From Hevea brasiliensis (lineage: Eukaryota; Streptophyta; Magnoliopsida; Malpighiales; Euphorbiaceae): 64,000 bases of DNA. The position numbers and the translations under genes are program-made. Under the pieces are notes generated by a model. The model was not told where the DNA came from, did no database searches, and saw nothing but the letters and a program-made list of their open reading frames with translations. The stretch covers positions 1-64,000 of the forward strand of contig NW_026614690.1 of assembly GCF_030052815.1 (NCBI RefSeq), given 5' to 3'. Positions 33,355-45,540 of this stretch are shown piece after piece (within the stretch, counting starts at the first letter, position 1; the number at the start of each line of letters is the position of its first letter).

Positions 33355-34224
33355 TCAGAATCGTATTTTCAACTCTTTTAATTCTGCAGGTGCCATTCTA
33401 TATGGTGTTATGGAGATTGGGTCCACACCAGGCATAATATCAATCTCAAACTGCACCTCTCTTTCTGGAGGTAATCCTGGCAATTCATCAGGAAATACAT
33501 CCGGAAAATCACATACAGTAGGGATGTCCCTTAGTGCTGGACTCCCCACTTGGATGTCTATCACATGTGCCAAGTATGCCTCACACCCTTTTCTGATCAT
33601 TTTTCTGGCCAGTGCAGCTGAAATGATGTTTGATGGCAGTAAATGCCTCTCCCCGTGTATTACCACATCACCGTACAGAGGGAGACCAAAAGTGACTGTC
33701 TTCAGTCTACAGTCAATCATGGCGTGATGCCTGGCTAACCAATCCATGCCCAAGATGATATCATACTCTCTGAAGGGCATTTCAATCAAGTCTGATAGGA
33801 AAACATGTCCTTGGATTACCAAAGGACAGTCTCTATAAATTCTGTTGACCCGGACTTCTTGTCCTAACGGACTAGTTACTAGCACTTCAAAACCCATTTG
33901 CACACATGGAACAGCAAGTGAACTAACTATGCTAGCACTAACATATGAATGGGTTGAACCCGGATCAAACAACACAAATACATCTTGATCAGAGATAGAG
34001 AATGTACCAGCTACCACATCGGAAGTCTCAGCCTCTTCTCGCTGTCTCATCGTGTAGACTCTGGCTGAAGCACTCCCTTGTGCTGATTGACCAACTGTGC
34101 CCTGACTGGCGCGAGCGGTGCCTCTACCTCTGCCTCTTCCTGCGCCAATAGGCGTGAACCTCGGGAGCGGGACTGCGAATAGATACCTCGGCAGTAGTAG
34201 GAGCTGGACCATATCTCGGAGCAC
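33355..34224 (-). pseudogene. E3 protease and start of RT
   Basis: A 289-codon minus-strand frame contains DVFVLFDPGSTHSYVSASIV, the aspartic protease active site in the D-P-G form common in this lineage. IILGMDWLARHHAMIDC and SNIISAALARKMIRKGCEAY follow, then the RT lead-in LPGLPPEREVQFEIDIMPG and [18 protein letters not shown]. An upstream linker rich in Gly, Arg and Ala (GRGRGRG) joins it to gag. The frame breaks at ELKIRF. Confidence 0.92.
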
Positions 34225-35256
34225 TAGTACAGTCTCTTGCTAGATGACCCTTGCCTCCGCAGTTAAAGCAGGCTCCAGTGGCCCAATAACACTCTCCCCC
34301 ATGAATCTTGCCATAAGTCTCACAGGGGCGGGCAAAATATGAGCCCCTGCTTGACTGCTGACCAGACCTAGGGGGTCTATGTTCGGAGAATCAGCCCCTA
34401 CTAAATCTTCCACCTCGACCCCTGCTGGGTCCACTAAACTTCTTTCTCTTTCCAGAGGTAGCACCAGAACTTTGTTCAACTGATTTTTCCCCCTTGTCTT
34501 TTTCTGATTTCTCTTGTGAACCCTTCCTCACTGCCCCTTCTGATTCTATCCTTTCTAATTCCAAGGCTTGTGAGATCAATTCAGAAAAATTCTGATGTCT
34601 GAAACCCACAACTTGCATTCTCCTTTAGCCCGGACTCAAACCTCTTGCATCTGTCTCTGGGGGTGGAGACTAAGCTTCCAGCATAGTGGCTTAGCCTTGA
34701 GAAATCTCTTTCATACTCTGCTACAGTTCGGTTCCCTTGTTTCAAACTCAAAAATTCTTGCAGTTTATGGTCAACATATGCATCTGGGATGTATTTCTGT
34801 CTGAACTCTCTGATGAAGTCATCCTGTGTCAAGATCGTGGTTCAGCCAAGGCCGTGGGGATGGTCTTCCACCAATCATACGCATCCCCTTGCGGTAGAGA
34901 CACGAGTATTCAAACTTCACTCATCTTGGCGGTCAGTTTCTTAAACACTCTGTCCATTCTTTCAAGCCATTGCTCGCCTCTAAAGGGTCCACTGTACCCT
35001 TAAATTCTGCACCCCATACTTTAGTAATTTATCAAACTGCTGGAGGCGGTGGTTGTGCCACAGTGGTTGGGGTGGAGCTTGAGCAGCATACCCTGACCAT
35101 TTGTTGAAACATCGCGACCATCTGGCAGGCAATGTGTGGAATCTGCGACATTTGTGGGGCTGGTGCTACTGACCCACTGACATTCGGTAAAGCTGGGGCT
35201 TCCCCTTGTGCCTCAGCTTCAACAGACTGCTCAACTGAGCGATCCCCTTTTTCCAT
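34225..35256 (-). pseudogene. E3 gag with intact zinc knuckle motif
   Basis: Minus-strand pieces in order: N-terminus MEKGDRSVEQSVEAEAQGEA and a Pro/Gln-rich stretch (35032-35256); capsid-like body QDDFIREFRQKYIPDAYVDH, FLSLKQGNRTVAEYERDFSR and LVSTPRDRCKRFESGL (34581-34832); then MQVVGFRHQNFSELI..LELERIE (34391-34618). The nucleocapsid CFNCGGKGHLARDC is intact at about 34226-34267, though in a shifted frame. At least three frame changes disable the gene. Confidence 0.88.
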
Positions 35257-35424
35257 TTCAAGCTGAAGTTAGGGTATCTCCTGAACAATTAACACATGGA
35301 GATTTCCCTCCGTTAGTTTATATTCATGATGTAATGCACTGTATGTAACAATTATGGACATTGAGCAGTTGTACTTAACAAAGAAAAGACACAAATTCAT
35401 AGGTTAAAACATACTTCAAAAATT

Positions 35425-35437
35425 TGCTCTGATACCA
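35425..35437 (-). promoter_or_regulatory. E3 tRNA-iMet primer-binding site
   Basis: On the minus strand, TGGTATCAGAGCA lies 8 bases inside the 5' LTR. It is identical to the E2 site. Confidence 0.93.
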
Positions 35438-36131
35438 CTAAAACATGTCATACCTTACCCCTCTGTAAGGCATAACATGATCCCGTAGAATACCTAATGA
35501 ACTACCGAACTTCACCTACCGATAACTCATTAAGTACCCTACAAGGGATTTTAAAACAATTTTCTTATTTTTGATAAGTGGTGAGCATTTTCTAATAGGC
35601 ATTTAAAACATTTAGTTAAAATTAAAACTAGTTAATATTTTTGGTCCATTTTAGTTTTCTGCAAATTCTATAGAAATTTTAACAGAGTTTCCTCTGTATT
35701 TTGAGAAAACCGTTCTTCAAATACCTGTAAAAAGCACTTCTAAAAATTTTCTTAACCACTACTTCGGTTTCACAGTCAAACTCAATCAATTTCTCACAAT
35801 TCACAAGTTCAATAATTCTCAAAATACTGACAATCAATATCATTCATATTTCATTAAAAACAAAATAATTTATACACAACCTTACAAATTTATATCAAAA
35901 GAAACACAAATTAAACTTTATTACAAACTTCATACAAATTTGTATACAAGCTGCTCAAGACCCATCTTTACATGTCCATACATTTATGTGCAATATATAC
36001 ATCAAAAGAAGTATTTACAGTTAGGGTATAAATTATACCCGAAAGCTTCAAGCTGATGACTTCACACACCTCAGCAGCTCAGTCTGCTGCTCCTCTAGTC
36101 TCTGTATCTGCGACAGCAATAAAAGCTATCG

Positions 36132-36149
36132 CTGAGTACTAGGACTCAG
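36132..36149 (-). ncRNA. Conserved LTR hairpin, E3 5' LTR
   Basis: Same sequence and stem as at 27663-27680. Confidence 0.6.
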
Positions 36150-38496
36150 TGGTGCACAATATACTAAAATAATCTTTATGCAAAACTTAAAGTACATTCA
36201 TTCAAAAATTTGGCTAAACATGAAAATTAAATACAATAATGCATTGTAAGATTTTACATGTAAACCAAATTCATTTCAAAGTATCAAAACACATTTCATA
36301 AAACCCACAGTTAGATCACGCCATTCGAAACAAATAGAATCTCAATAGCCAGAGGCTAAAGAGAAATTACATCACAAGGCTAGCTAGCTCAAATATATGG
36401 ATATCCATTCACATCCTCTTCTCTTGGCACACCTCAACACTTCTCGGAGAAGGAATCAAAATTCAAAACTAATTACCCCACTAGTCGTGCTAGTGAGGTG
36501 TTCAAATATATGGTCATGACACTGTGGTTTCAAAACTTATCTTAACAATTTGCTAAACATTGTCATTTCAAATATACACAATAACTTTCACAATTTAAAT
36601 CAAACATCATAAAAATGCTATAATCCAATATTTCACATTATTCAAAACATTATGCAAAAGATGATTATAAAAGTATATGTTGTGCACAAACCTCAAGCAG
36701 TGCTGTTGGCCTTGACTCGACTCCTCGGGTTACGTCGGTATTCATTTCACTGAAACACGAAATTTTCCAATGTTTCAGTACTAAAACTTAAAATAAATCC
36801 AAAATAAACTTAACTTCACATTTACCTAGCTCTAACGTGTTAAATTCGACGTTCTCGAAATTTTTGTGTTTTGGGTTACTATTCACTGCACTATTCAAGT
36901 CAAATTATTGACTTTCTAAGGCTTAATAGGTATGGGAACTCCAACTTCACCCACATACCACATTTTGGTCACCAAACTTGTTGGTTTTGGTCATTTGTTT
37001 AAAGCTTAGGTCATTTTGGCAAAATTGCCAATTTTCGGTTTTGGTTCTCCGAAGTTGCACTGTTTCATTGGTTGGTCTACTGTTGGAATTTGACAAAACT
37101 TCCTTCATAGAAAATGTTCCTTATTGTCTTAAGTGTATTCTCATTTTTGGATCACCTCAATCGGAGTTTTGTAGCTCAAGTTATGGCCAAAATAAGTTTA
37201 CTGTTTACGTGCACTGTTCATACTGCATTTTTGGGTTCTGGCAGATTTTGGTGCAACTTTGGTCAGTAATTTGATTAAGTTAAGTTCATAATTTGGTCTA
37301 ACTTTCTTCATATTAAATGTTCTACTATGTCTTAGGTTTCCATCGGTTCAAGAATCGCCTAAATCCGAGTTTTCTAGTGAGAGTTATAGCCATCCAAATA
37401 TTGCTGCTCAAATGGAAATTCTGGAAATCTCAGTACAGTAAATTTCACTTTGCTCAATGATTTGATTAGGTTAATGACATAATTTGGATTGGTGTCATTC
37501 ATGAAAGTTTTAGATCTATATCTTATCTAATTACGGTTAAAATTTCAGGTCAATTTGATCTACCTAGCTCGAGTTATGACCAAATGAATAGTTACTGTTC
37601 ATTTGGTCAGTTTGGTGCAGTGGCAGCCTGCTATCAACTCACTTTGGTCAATTGTTTCACCAAGTTTTGGTCAGTTTTTGGCCATGGTTCCTTAATGAAA
37701 ATTATGCTCTTTTATGTCTATTTTCATCTCCAATTGGTGGCATATCCATTAGGCTTGTAAAATTTGAGTTTTGATCCTTCAAAGTAGGTTTGGTCATGCT
37801 GCCAGCAGCATGACCATTGACCTACGAATTTGGCTTTATTTTCTACCATTCCCACACAACTTATTTGGTCATAATTGACCATTATTTCACTTCACAACAG
37901 CCATTTATGCATTTCTCCAAATTTTGGTTCGTAAACCCTAGCATTGAAACCCTAATCTCACTAACTCTTGCATTTAACTACTTCTAATGATTTTAATGTT
38001 AATCATTTAACTAAGTAAGGTTTCTAAACTCATTTAATTGCATCATATTCATGCAAACCATACTCCTCTCAAGCTGCCTGAAATTTCAGTTTAATTCTTC
38101 CCCCATATTTGTTTCATTTAAATCAAGTTCTAAGCTCACTTAATTACCTAAACATGCATTTGAATGGATAAATAAAGAGTTTAGCATACTAACCTCACTT
38201 AAAGCTTCAAATCACCATCTTTAACTCCTCTTTCTTCTTGTAATCCTTGTGCTTAAGTTGAGATTGCAAGTTCTAACAAGGTTTTTAGGGGATTTATGAA
38301 GATTAAGTGGAGCAAATTAAGCTTAAGTGTAAGCTTAATGGAAGAAACTTTCATGGAGAAGAGAGGGAGAAAGTGGGGTGGCACAAAAGGAAGAAGAAGA
38401 AGAAAATCCTAATTTTTTCCCTTTTGTTTTCCTTACACGTTTTTTGCTTATGGAAGACCCCTAAATCCAAATTAATTAATTCAATTTATTAATTTA

Positions 38497-38524
38497 GTTA
38501 TGACATCATGCATGATGTCATAAC
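38497..38524 (-). promoter_or_regulatory. 28-bp palindrome, E3 5' LTR
   Basis: Identical to 30046-30073. As the 5' LTR copy, it is the one placed to act on the element's own transcription. Confidence 0.7.
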
Positions 38525-38865
38525 TTTTGACTTTTCCAACCTCTTTCCTTTTCTTTTTTTTTCTATTTATTGTTATATTACTTCTTTAATTTAATTCTCG
38601 ATTCTGAAACTTTCTTTTCTCCGATTTTATTTGACAGTTAGGTCAGGAGTCAGCTCTCGGGGTCAATTGACCAAATTGCCCCTTGCCGGTTCATCCCGGT
38701 TTGCAAATAATTCCATATTTCTTCCGTCTCCCTGACCTAATTATTTGACTGGCTTAACAGTTCTCTTTCGTGATTTTCTCTTTTCCACTGTGTTCATAAG
38801 GGTCCTAAGGACCGCAGCGTCACTTTTTACGGTTCGAAATTTGAGTTTAAAATGACTTCGCAGTC

Positions 38866-38911
38866 GTTCCCGAGGAGGTCACCCATCGCTATGACTCTCG
38901 GCTCGTTTAAC
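38866..38911 (-). promoter_or_regulatory. 5S rRNA-like module, E3 5' LTR
   Basis: This is the best match in the window. On the minus strand GTTAAACGAGCCGAGAGT is followed by GATGGGTGACCTCCT and CGGGAA. The word GATGGGTGACCTCCT is the same as in plant 5S rRNA as I remember it. A TTTT run lies about 25 bases downstream. Confidence 0.65.
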
Positions 38912-39083
38912 CTCTTATGTTCTGTTTTTCTTATTTATAGTTAACTAATTAAACATTACTAATTATTTGTATTTATGGCTTCTCAAGTTGTCTTAAGTGT
39001 GGCTTTAATCTCCTTAATTGTCCGGACCGACACCAGTCACCGGAACAGTGAAATCTACTAGGCTATGCAACGGGGGTGTTACA

Positions 39084-39995
39084 ATAATTATAAAATTATT
39101 ATTAAAAATTAACTATTCGAGTAAATATTTTTTTTATATCAATAGATATGAAATTCTAATCTTATTCAGTGACAAATATTTTATTTATTATAAATTTGTA
39201 GTTTTTTTTTAAATAATAATAGATAATTATTATTTTATATGTCACAAGTACTATTAGAGGGTAGTTATATGTGAATGTAATCACGGTGATTTTATTATTA
39301 TTGACAATATTAAATGATATCTTTGCAAATTCAATAATATTTATAGAGGCTAAGATATATTGATTTTCCTATTTCTTTCATTTTTAATATTGATACATTC
39401 AATAACATTTGGGATTATTAATATCATTTTTGCATAAAAAAGTGTATTTTACATGGGATGATATGATATTTTAATTTTTTTTGGATCTACGTAGTTTAGA
39501 TTTAGATTAATTATAATTGATTAATATCCTCATGTGCATGAATATATTTTTTATTTTTAATTTATTAGTAAGTCTTAGCTAGGTTGTTGATTTTGAGCAT
39601 AAGACTATAAGACAATCCAGTTATATTTTTACATAATATATGTGAGAATTTACATCTATTATTACTTTATTTTAATTTTTAAAATCTTTGCCTATTTATA
39701 TTTTTAGAACTTATTATTATATTTTTTTATTAGATTACATTTAAGGTTATAATTAAGTTAATATTATATGTTAATAAAAAAAACACATAACTTTCATAAA
39801 AATATGATCTAATTAAAAAATTCTTAAATTAATAAATATTTTATTTTTATAATCAATTAAACTAATATTAAAATTAATATTTTAATTTAAATAATTAAAT
39901 ATAATATTATAAAAATATTACAACATATATAAAAAATAACAAAAAATCATATAAAAAAATTAAATTACAAATTTTTATAATGTGGACATAGCAAA
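39084..39995. repeat. AT-rich interspersed repeat, copy 2 (right part)
   Basis: Continues 26950-26978 after removal of E3, and aligns with 10700-11600. The first five bases are the E3 target duplication. Confidence 0.7.
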
Positions 39996-40010
39996 AGAAA
40001 TAAATAAGTT

Positions 40011-40040
40011 GACACACACACACACATATATATATATATA
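40011..40040. repeat. (CA)n(TA)n microsatellite
   Basis: A compound CA then TA run, near the end of similarity with copy 1. Confidence 0.85.
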
Positions 40041-40544
40041 AAAGTGTCATCATGATGATTAGTAAATGAATAATAACCACAAATAAAAAATGAAAATAAA
40101 AATAAAAGAAAATACATGTAAAATCAACATTAAAAGCTTATTTTGGTATGCATCCATAAATAATTTCGTTTCCTTGCTATTATTACTTTTTTTTATTATA
40201 TTTTTATAGTCGATGCTATTTAATTTTTTAAGTTTTTAGACTCAAAAGTCTCTTTATAATATTATAAGAAATAAAAAATCGACAGAAACGTAAACAAAAT
40301 TTGAGAATTAAGACTTATAAAATTTAATAGAAATAATTAAAAATAGAGGAAATCAAATAACAATTTGAAAGCTGAAGAAAATTTGATAGTTTTCAAATAA
40401 CACAAAATGTTTATTATATACAAGTAAAATGAGAAAAAAATTAAAATAAAATTAACTCAATCATTGAATAATTTTAATTTAAAATAAAATTACACCATTA
40501 ATTTTGAATAAGTTTAGCCATTTATTGGTCATAGATCATCGGTC

Positions 40545-41362
40545 ATCCTATTCCTTCATGTATTCCAACTTTTGAATGTGTTTTAGGAAAGCAGATTGTC
40601 AAACTTGAGGTTGGCCTTTCCTATATTTCTACCCTTTAGTTGTTAAATTTAAAATTTCATTCCTTTTTGTTGTCTCTAATTGTATTTATATGCTTATAGC
40701 ATCTTTAATGCTAATGATGTTTTCCCCACAGTTGACCTCTAATGGTACCTCCTCCGATGGAACTGGGTAAGTTGGTGGACCACTTGAGTGGACAGAGAAG
40801 CGAGCAAGTCATTTTAATTTGTTTGCCATTTCCACTCTGAATTTACACCACACTCTTATAGAGTTCTCAAATGAACTCTAGTATTTAGAGATTCCCAGCA
40901 CCATATGCCTAAAACTCCCTTTCTACATTCATTTAAAAAAGTCTTCCAAATCCAAACCTAATTAGGAAGTCTATGGCATGATCCACAACATCTAAATATA
41001 AGTAGTTTCATCTTAAAAATGTAGGTTTCACGTGGAACAGTTCATTTGATTATGGTCCTGAAACTATATCCTTGTATCAATCACATCCTTGGGTGCTAGC
41101 TATTCTTCCAAATGGAGAGGCAATAGAAGTTCTTGCTGACACCACACAATGTTGTGAGGTAATGAGAATTACAGAAAATTGTTTAAAAATCTTTAACCTC
41201 ACTCTTATATCTAATTTACTGTCAACGATCTATAACCAGCAGATTGATTTGAGAAAGGAATCAATTATTCAATTCATTCCTTCAGCCTCATATCCTGTCA
41301 TTACATTTTTTTTCCATTTGCTTCACCCACTGCTGTCCTGAAATCTTTCTCTTATGCATTTG
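40545..41362 (+). pseudogene. HGL1-like: GH31 alpha-glucosidase pseudogene, copy B, 5' exons
   Basis: Four exons fit plant HGL1. 40545-40609 reads PSCIPTFECVLGKQIVKLE and ends at a GT donor. 40732-40803 reads NGTSSDGTG, then a stop (TAA, 40768-40770) for Glu, then VGGPLEWTEKR; its donor is GC. 41025-41158 has lost one T after GTT compared with copy A, shifting the frame before LYQSHPWVLAILPNGEAIEV. 41243-41362 reads IDLRKESIIQFIPSASYPVI, then a T run adds two bases and shifts the frame. This copy is dead. It keeps the NGEAI codons missing from copy A, so the two lost function separately. Confidence 0.88.
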
Positions 41363-42192
41363 GTAATTTACTTGACGCTTTTAGCCTTTTCTCTTTGAAT
41401 CTAATTATTGCCTTTTACAATGACTTTTTTTATGCGCATGTTGTATTGGGTTTGTTGTTAGATTTACATTCATACTTCATCAGACATACAATATATAGCT
41501 TATGGAATGAATTTTAACCTTTGAAAATTGACTGATGAATATTTGGATGTCTTATTTTGCTATTAATGAATGAATGTTAAGTGTGAAAATATATGTCGGT
41601 ATGTGTGTGTAAATATATATATGTTTGCTTCATGCATTTATATCAGTTTGCAGTCATCACTGTACTAGAAAGTCCTTAATCGACAAGATGGGTTATAAAG
41701 TTTGCAATAAGGAAATGGGAAATTAGAGGACAAAAGAAGGAATAAAAGGAAGATAACTACAGGTATCTACCACTTTATTGTGTATGGCATCACCACCCCT
41801 TGGTTTTTAACTATCTTTGTTTGATAAAATGTTATGTGTTACAAATAAGACTTCTGTGCTTATTGTTCTGCCCTTCCCTCTCTAATTGGCAATGAAAATT
41901 GTGGAAAGGCTATCCTTTTTAGTAGTTTTATTAAATATATATATATTTTTAGTGTGTGTTATGTGGGAGAAGTTCGTAAAACTTCGAGGGACAGTTAATT
42001 GAAGGCCTACAGTGAGTTCAGTAGCTTGTAAAGCTATATGCACAACCTTCAAGCGCATAAAATGTTGTTTGTGGAGAACATTTGCTTTCCTTTGCTATTT
42101 CTCAGAGTTTTGTCTAAAAAAAGGGAGTTTGTGTGCCAAACCTTGAAAGTACGGTTGAATGGGGTTCTATGGGCATAGTAGCATTCATCAAT

Positions 42193-42773
42193 GTTGTAGG
42201 TAGGGATGTGCATTATTCGATTATAACTGAATAACTGAACTGTACCGATAAAATTCAATTATTTTGGTGAGAATAAGTTCGGTTCGGTTTAAATTTTGAT
42301 TAATAATAATAAAAACTTTAGATTTTAAGTCATCAATCCGGTTACCTTTGATTTGGTAACTAAACTAATCGGAATAACCCAATTTCTATTCATTAATATA
42401 TTAATTAAAATTTTATTAATAATATAATTTATAGTTATTATTTTTATTATTTTATAATAATATTTAACTTACAATATTTTCTTATATATTAAATCATATT
42501 TATTGTCTTTTTTTTTAAAAATAAAAAAGGATTGTAAATATATTTTTATTAATATTTAATTGATTAATTAATAATATAAAATTTATATTTTATTTTTTTA
42601 TTAATTCGGTTTTATAACCTATAATCAATTAAATATTTTCAGTTTCAGTTAATTTTGGTTTTTCTCTTAATTACGATTTGGTTTGATTAGGTTAATAATT
42701 TTAGAGTTGGTTAACAATTCAATTAGTTGAAAAATTTAGTTTGGTTAATTGAATGCTCACCCCTAGTTATAGG
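42193..42773 (+). mobile_element. hAT-type MITE with 8-bp target duplication
   Basis: The element (42201-42765, 565 bp) begins TAGGGATGTGCATT and ends AATGCTCACCCCTA, an inverted repeat with two mismatches. It is flanked by GTTGTAGG (42193-42200) and GTTATAGG (42766-42773), an 8-bp duplication with one mismatch. Copy A at 8374-8381 is an empty site (TTTGTAAG). It has no coding capacity and must have been moved by an autonomous hAT transposase. Confidence 0.85.
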
Positions 42774-43711
42774 CAGGCTTCTAAACTATGGCCAATACAT
42801 AATCTATTGGCCAATGTATACAAGAATTTAGCCTTTTGACATGATATTTCTTGCTTTGGAATTGGGTATTTATAATCCCAATGAAATGGCTCTTTATTTG
42901 TTGTAATAGCCATAATAGTTGCTACTCACGATGATAAAAAGGGATGAGAAATAGTTGGGTAGTGCATGAAGTCGAGAAGAGAAGGGGGAGAAAAGAAGAG
43001 GGGGAGGGTGGGGTGTTAGGTGGCCTACCATAGAAGTGGCATATAAGTGGCTTAGGTAGTTATGGGCTAGGGTGTAAATGACCAATCTAACAATTCGTTT
43101 TCCATTTAAAATTGTGTAGATGCCTATATCAATGTCACCCAAACAAACTCTAATCTACCCATTTATGCAATTGGTGATAGATTAGTAGTGGTGGTGGCAG
43201 CACCTATTGATTGTTTTTTTATTCATTTAATACCCATTAGTATGTTCCAGTCTTAGTTCGAGGTCTATCTTAGAACTGGAATTGAACTGAAATTTTGATT
43301 CGATTCATCGATGTTTTGGTTCTTATTTAGTTCAGTTTTCGGTTCTTCAGTTTCAGTTCAGTTATGTACATTTCTAGTCTTAAAACAATTTTATGTCGTT
43401 TTTCTGATACAAGTCATTCTTAAATTAGCATTTAAGCTCTAAAATTGATTTGGTTATTAATATACAATGTATCATATAACATAACTTTTAGCTATTTTTA
43501 AATTATATAACCCTAATCTATAAGGTTCATATATATTTTAGAATTAAGTATATTATATAATATTTGGCATTAAAGCCTAGTTGCTATATATAATGTAGTT
43601 GTACATTTATATCATAGAGTATACCTTTTAACTGCTTTTTAATTATGTAATTTTTATATATAAGATACATGTAAAATTAAAAATTATAAGGTGATTTAAT
43701 GTATTTATAAT

Positions 43712-43878
43712 TGTGAGGAATGGTGTTTTCATTGATTACATAAGAGGTTTACACACCGGCGCCCACACTCACACACACACACATATGTATATATATCTCT
43801 TATATTATCTAGGAATTCTACAGTAGGTAGGAATCCTTCTTTAATTAGGATATCCTATACAGATCGACTTCTATAACA
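43712..43878 (-). repeat. LTR of the truncated copia
   Basis: Ends TGT/ACA. It contains a CA/TA microsatellite and lies directly beside the GGGGGAG tract at 43879-43886. Confidence 0.65.
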
Positions 43879-43975
43879 CTCCCCCTCAAGTTGGAGCATA
43901 GATATTTATCATTCCAAACTTGTTACATAAGTAGTCAACCCAAGCTCCATTCAGAGCTTTTATAAATATATCTCC

Positions 43976-45540
43976 TTATTGCTTTCCTATTTTAATGTGC
44001 GGTGTTGAGATGATCTCTTGTTGAAGGTTTTTATGGACAAAATGGCAATCAATCTCAATATGCTTGGTCCCTTCATGAAATAGAGAATTAGAAGTAATAT
44101 GAAGGGTAGCTTGATTATCACACCATAATTGTGTAGGCAAAGAGGTCTTAAGGCCAACCTCATCTAATAATTGAAGTATCCATATTATCTTATACACTGA
44201 TTATACTATAGCTCTATATTCTAATTCAGCGTTGGATCAAGAGACTATACTATGCTTTTTACTTCTCTAAGACACCAAATTACCTCCAATAAAGACATAA
44301 TACACAATAGTCGATCTTCTATCATCCTTAGATCTTGCCTAGTTTGCATCTTAAAAACACTCAATATTCAAATGCCCATGATTACTAAATAACAATCCTC
44401 TCCCTTGTGCTCCCTTAAAATAACACAAGATTTGTCCTAAAGCTTCCTAATAAGCATCAGTTGGGGAAGACAAACTGACTCACCAAATTGATTGAATATG
44501 TAATATCAAAACGAGTTACTGTAAGGTAGTTTAATTTACCCACTAGCCTCTTATACTTTTTTGGATTTTCAAACAACTTACCATTCTGTGTTACAAGTTA
44601 CAAATTTGGGATCATTGGTGCACTGTAAGGCTTAACACCTAATTTTTCTATTTCTATCAATAGATCAATAACATACTTTCGTTGAGACAAGAAGATACAT
44701 TTCTTACTTCTCATAACTTTAATATCCAAAAAATGCTTTAGCAAGCCCATCTTTTTTTTTTTTTTTGATATTGGATTTGAATGAACTGCTTAATGGATGA
44801 AATGCCTGCAGAATCACTTACACTACCAGTAAGACTAGGGTAGCTTCAGATTGTCTATAGAATATTAAATGATTGCATGTACTTTTCTACATACCAATCT
44901 CTTTTACTTCTTCATTTATCTTTCAAACCAAGCTCGAGGACTTTGTTTTAAGCCATAAAGCAAACTTTACCCAACTTTCCCAGAGTAATAAATCTTAGTG
45001 GTTGCTCCTTATACACCTCCTCCTGAAGATCAGTGAGAAGAAATGCATTCTTGATATCTAACTGATGCAAAGGCCAATCATATGTAGCTAGTAGAGAGAT
45101 AAACAATTCAATGTCTTTTGGCTATAAGATGTGCTTTTAATCTGGCTATAGAACCATCAGGATTCATTTTCACTTTAAATACCCATTTGCAACCAATAAC
45201 TTTCTTAACAATAGCCAAAGGCATTAGTTTTCATGTACCATTCGTATCTAAAGTCTTTATTTCTTCTTTCATAGTAGCACACCAACCAGGATGAGATAAT
45301 GTCTCAATAACAGTTTTAGGGATATGGATAGAATCCAAAGAAGCAATAAAACATCGACGAGAGGACAAATGATCATAAGACACAAAAGAGGAAATAGGAT
45401 AAGTAAATATACATTTATCTTTTTAGAGAGCAATGGGAAGATCTAGAGTAGGATCATGATCAGTGATAGTAACCGTATCTTTTGATGAAGAAATTGATGA
45501 GGGATCTGAGTCTAGAGCCTCTAATCTCCTCATGATTGGA
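43976..45540 (-). pseudogene. Copia RT and RNase H remnant
   Basis: The clearest block is the copia RNase H motif LWCDNQATLHITSNSLFHEG, then HIEIDCHFVHKNLQ. Upstream on the minus strand, fragments of the RT (around 44620-45200) appear in several frames, among them a block that reads as the copia LDIKNAFLLT-like motif at about 45040-45060. No continuous frame exists. Confidence 0.75.

Larger units (their letters stand above)
26979..39083 (-). mobile_element. E3: structurally complete Del/Tekay-type Ty3/gypsy element
   Basis: A 12.1-kb minus-strand element with LTRs 26979-30621 (3643 bp) and 35446-39083 (3638 bp). Both run TGTAACACCC to GTGTGACA or GTATGACA on the minus strand. The perfect target duplication ATAAT lies at 26974-26978 and 39084-39088. 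The primer site and polypurine tract are intact. Gag, protease, RT, RNase H, integrase and chromodomain lie in the right order but across several frames. The LTRs are very similar (about 5 substitutions in the first 240 bases compared), so insertion is fairly recent. It splits an AT-rich repeat also seen at 10670-11600. Confidence 0.96.
35446..39083 (-). repeat. E3 5' LTR (3638 bp)
   Basis: Partner of 26979-30621, with the same modules: 5S-like (38866-38911), palindrome (38497-38524), donor (38192-38193), mini-exon (36691-36749) and hairpin (36132-36149). Differences from the partner are concentrated in a few CG-containing spots. Confidence 0.95.

Noticed and set aside
38307..38492. A short Lys-rich open frame in the E3 5' LTR
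   Set aside because: It arises from a GAAGAAGAA run in the LTR leader, and its counterpart in the other LTR is changed by small indels.
44741..44772. Poly-T run as a retroposed poly-A tail
   Set aside because: It lies within the copia RT remnant and has no adjacent gene-like sequence or target duplication.
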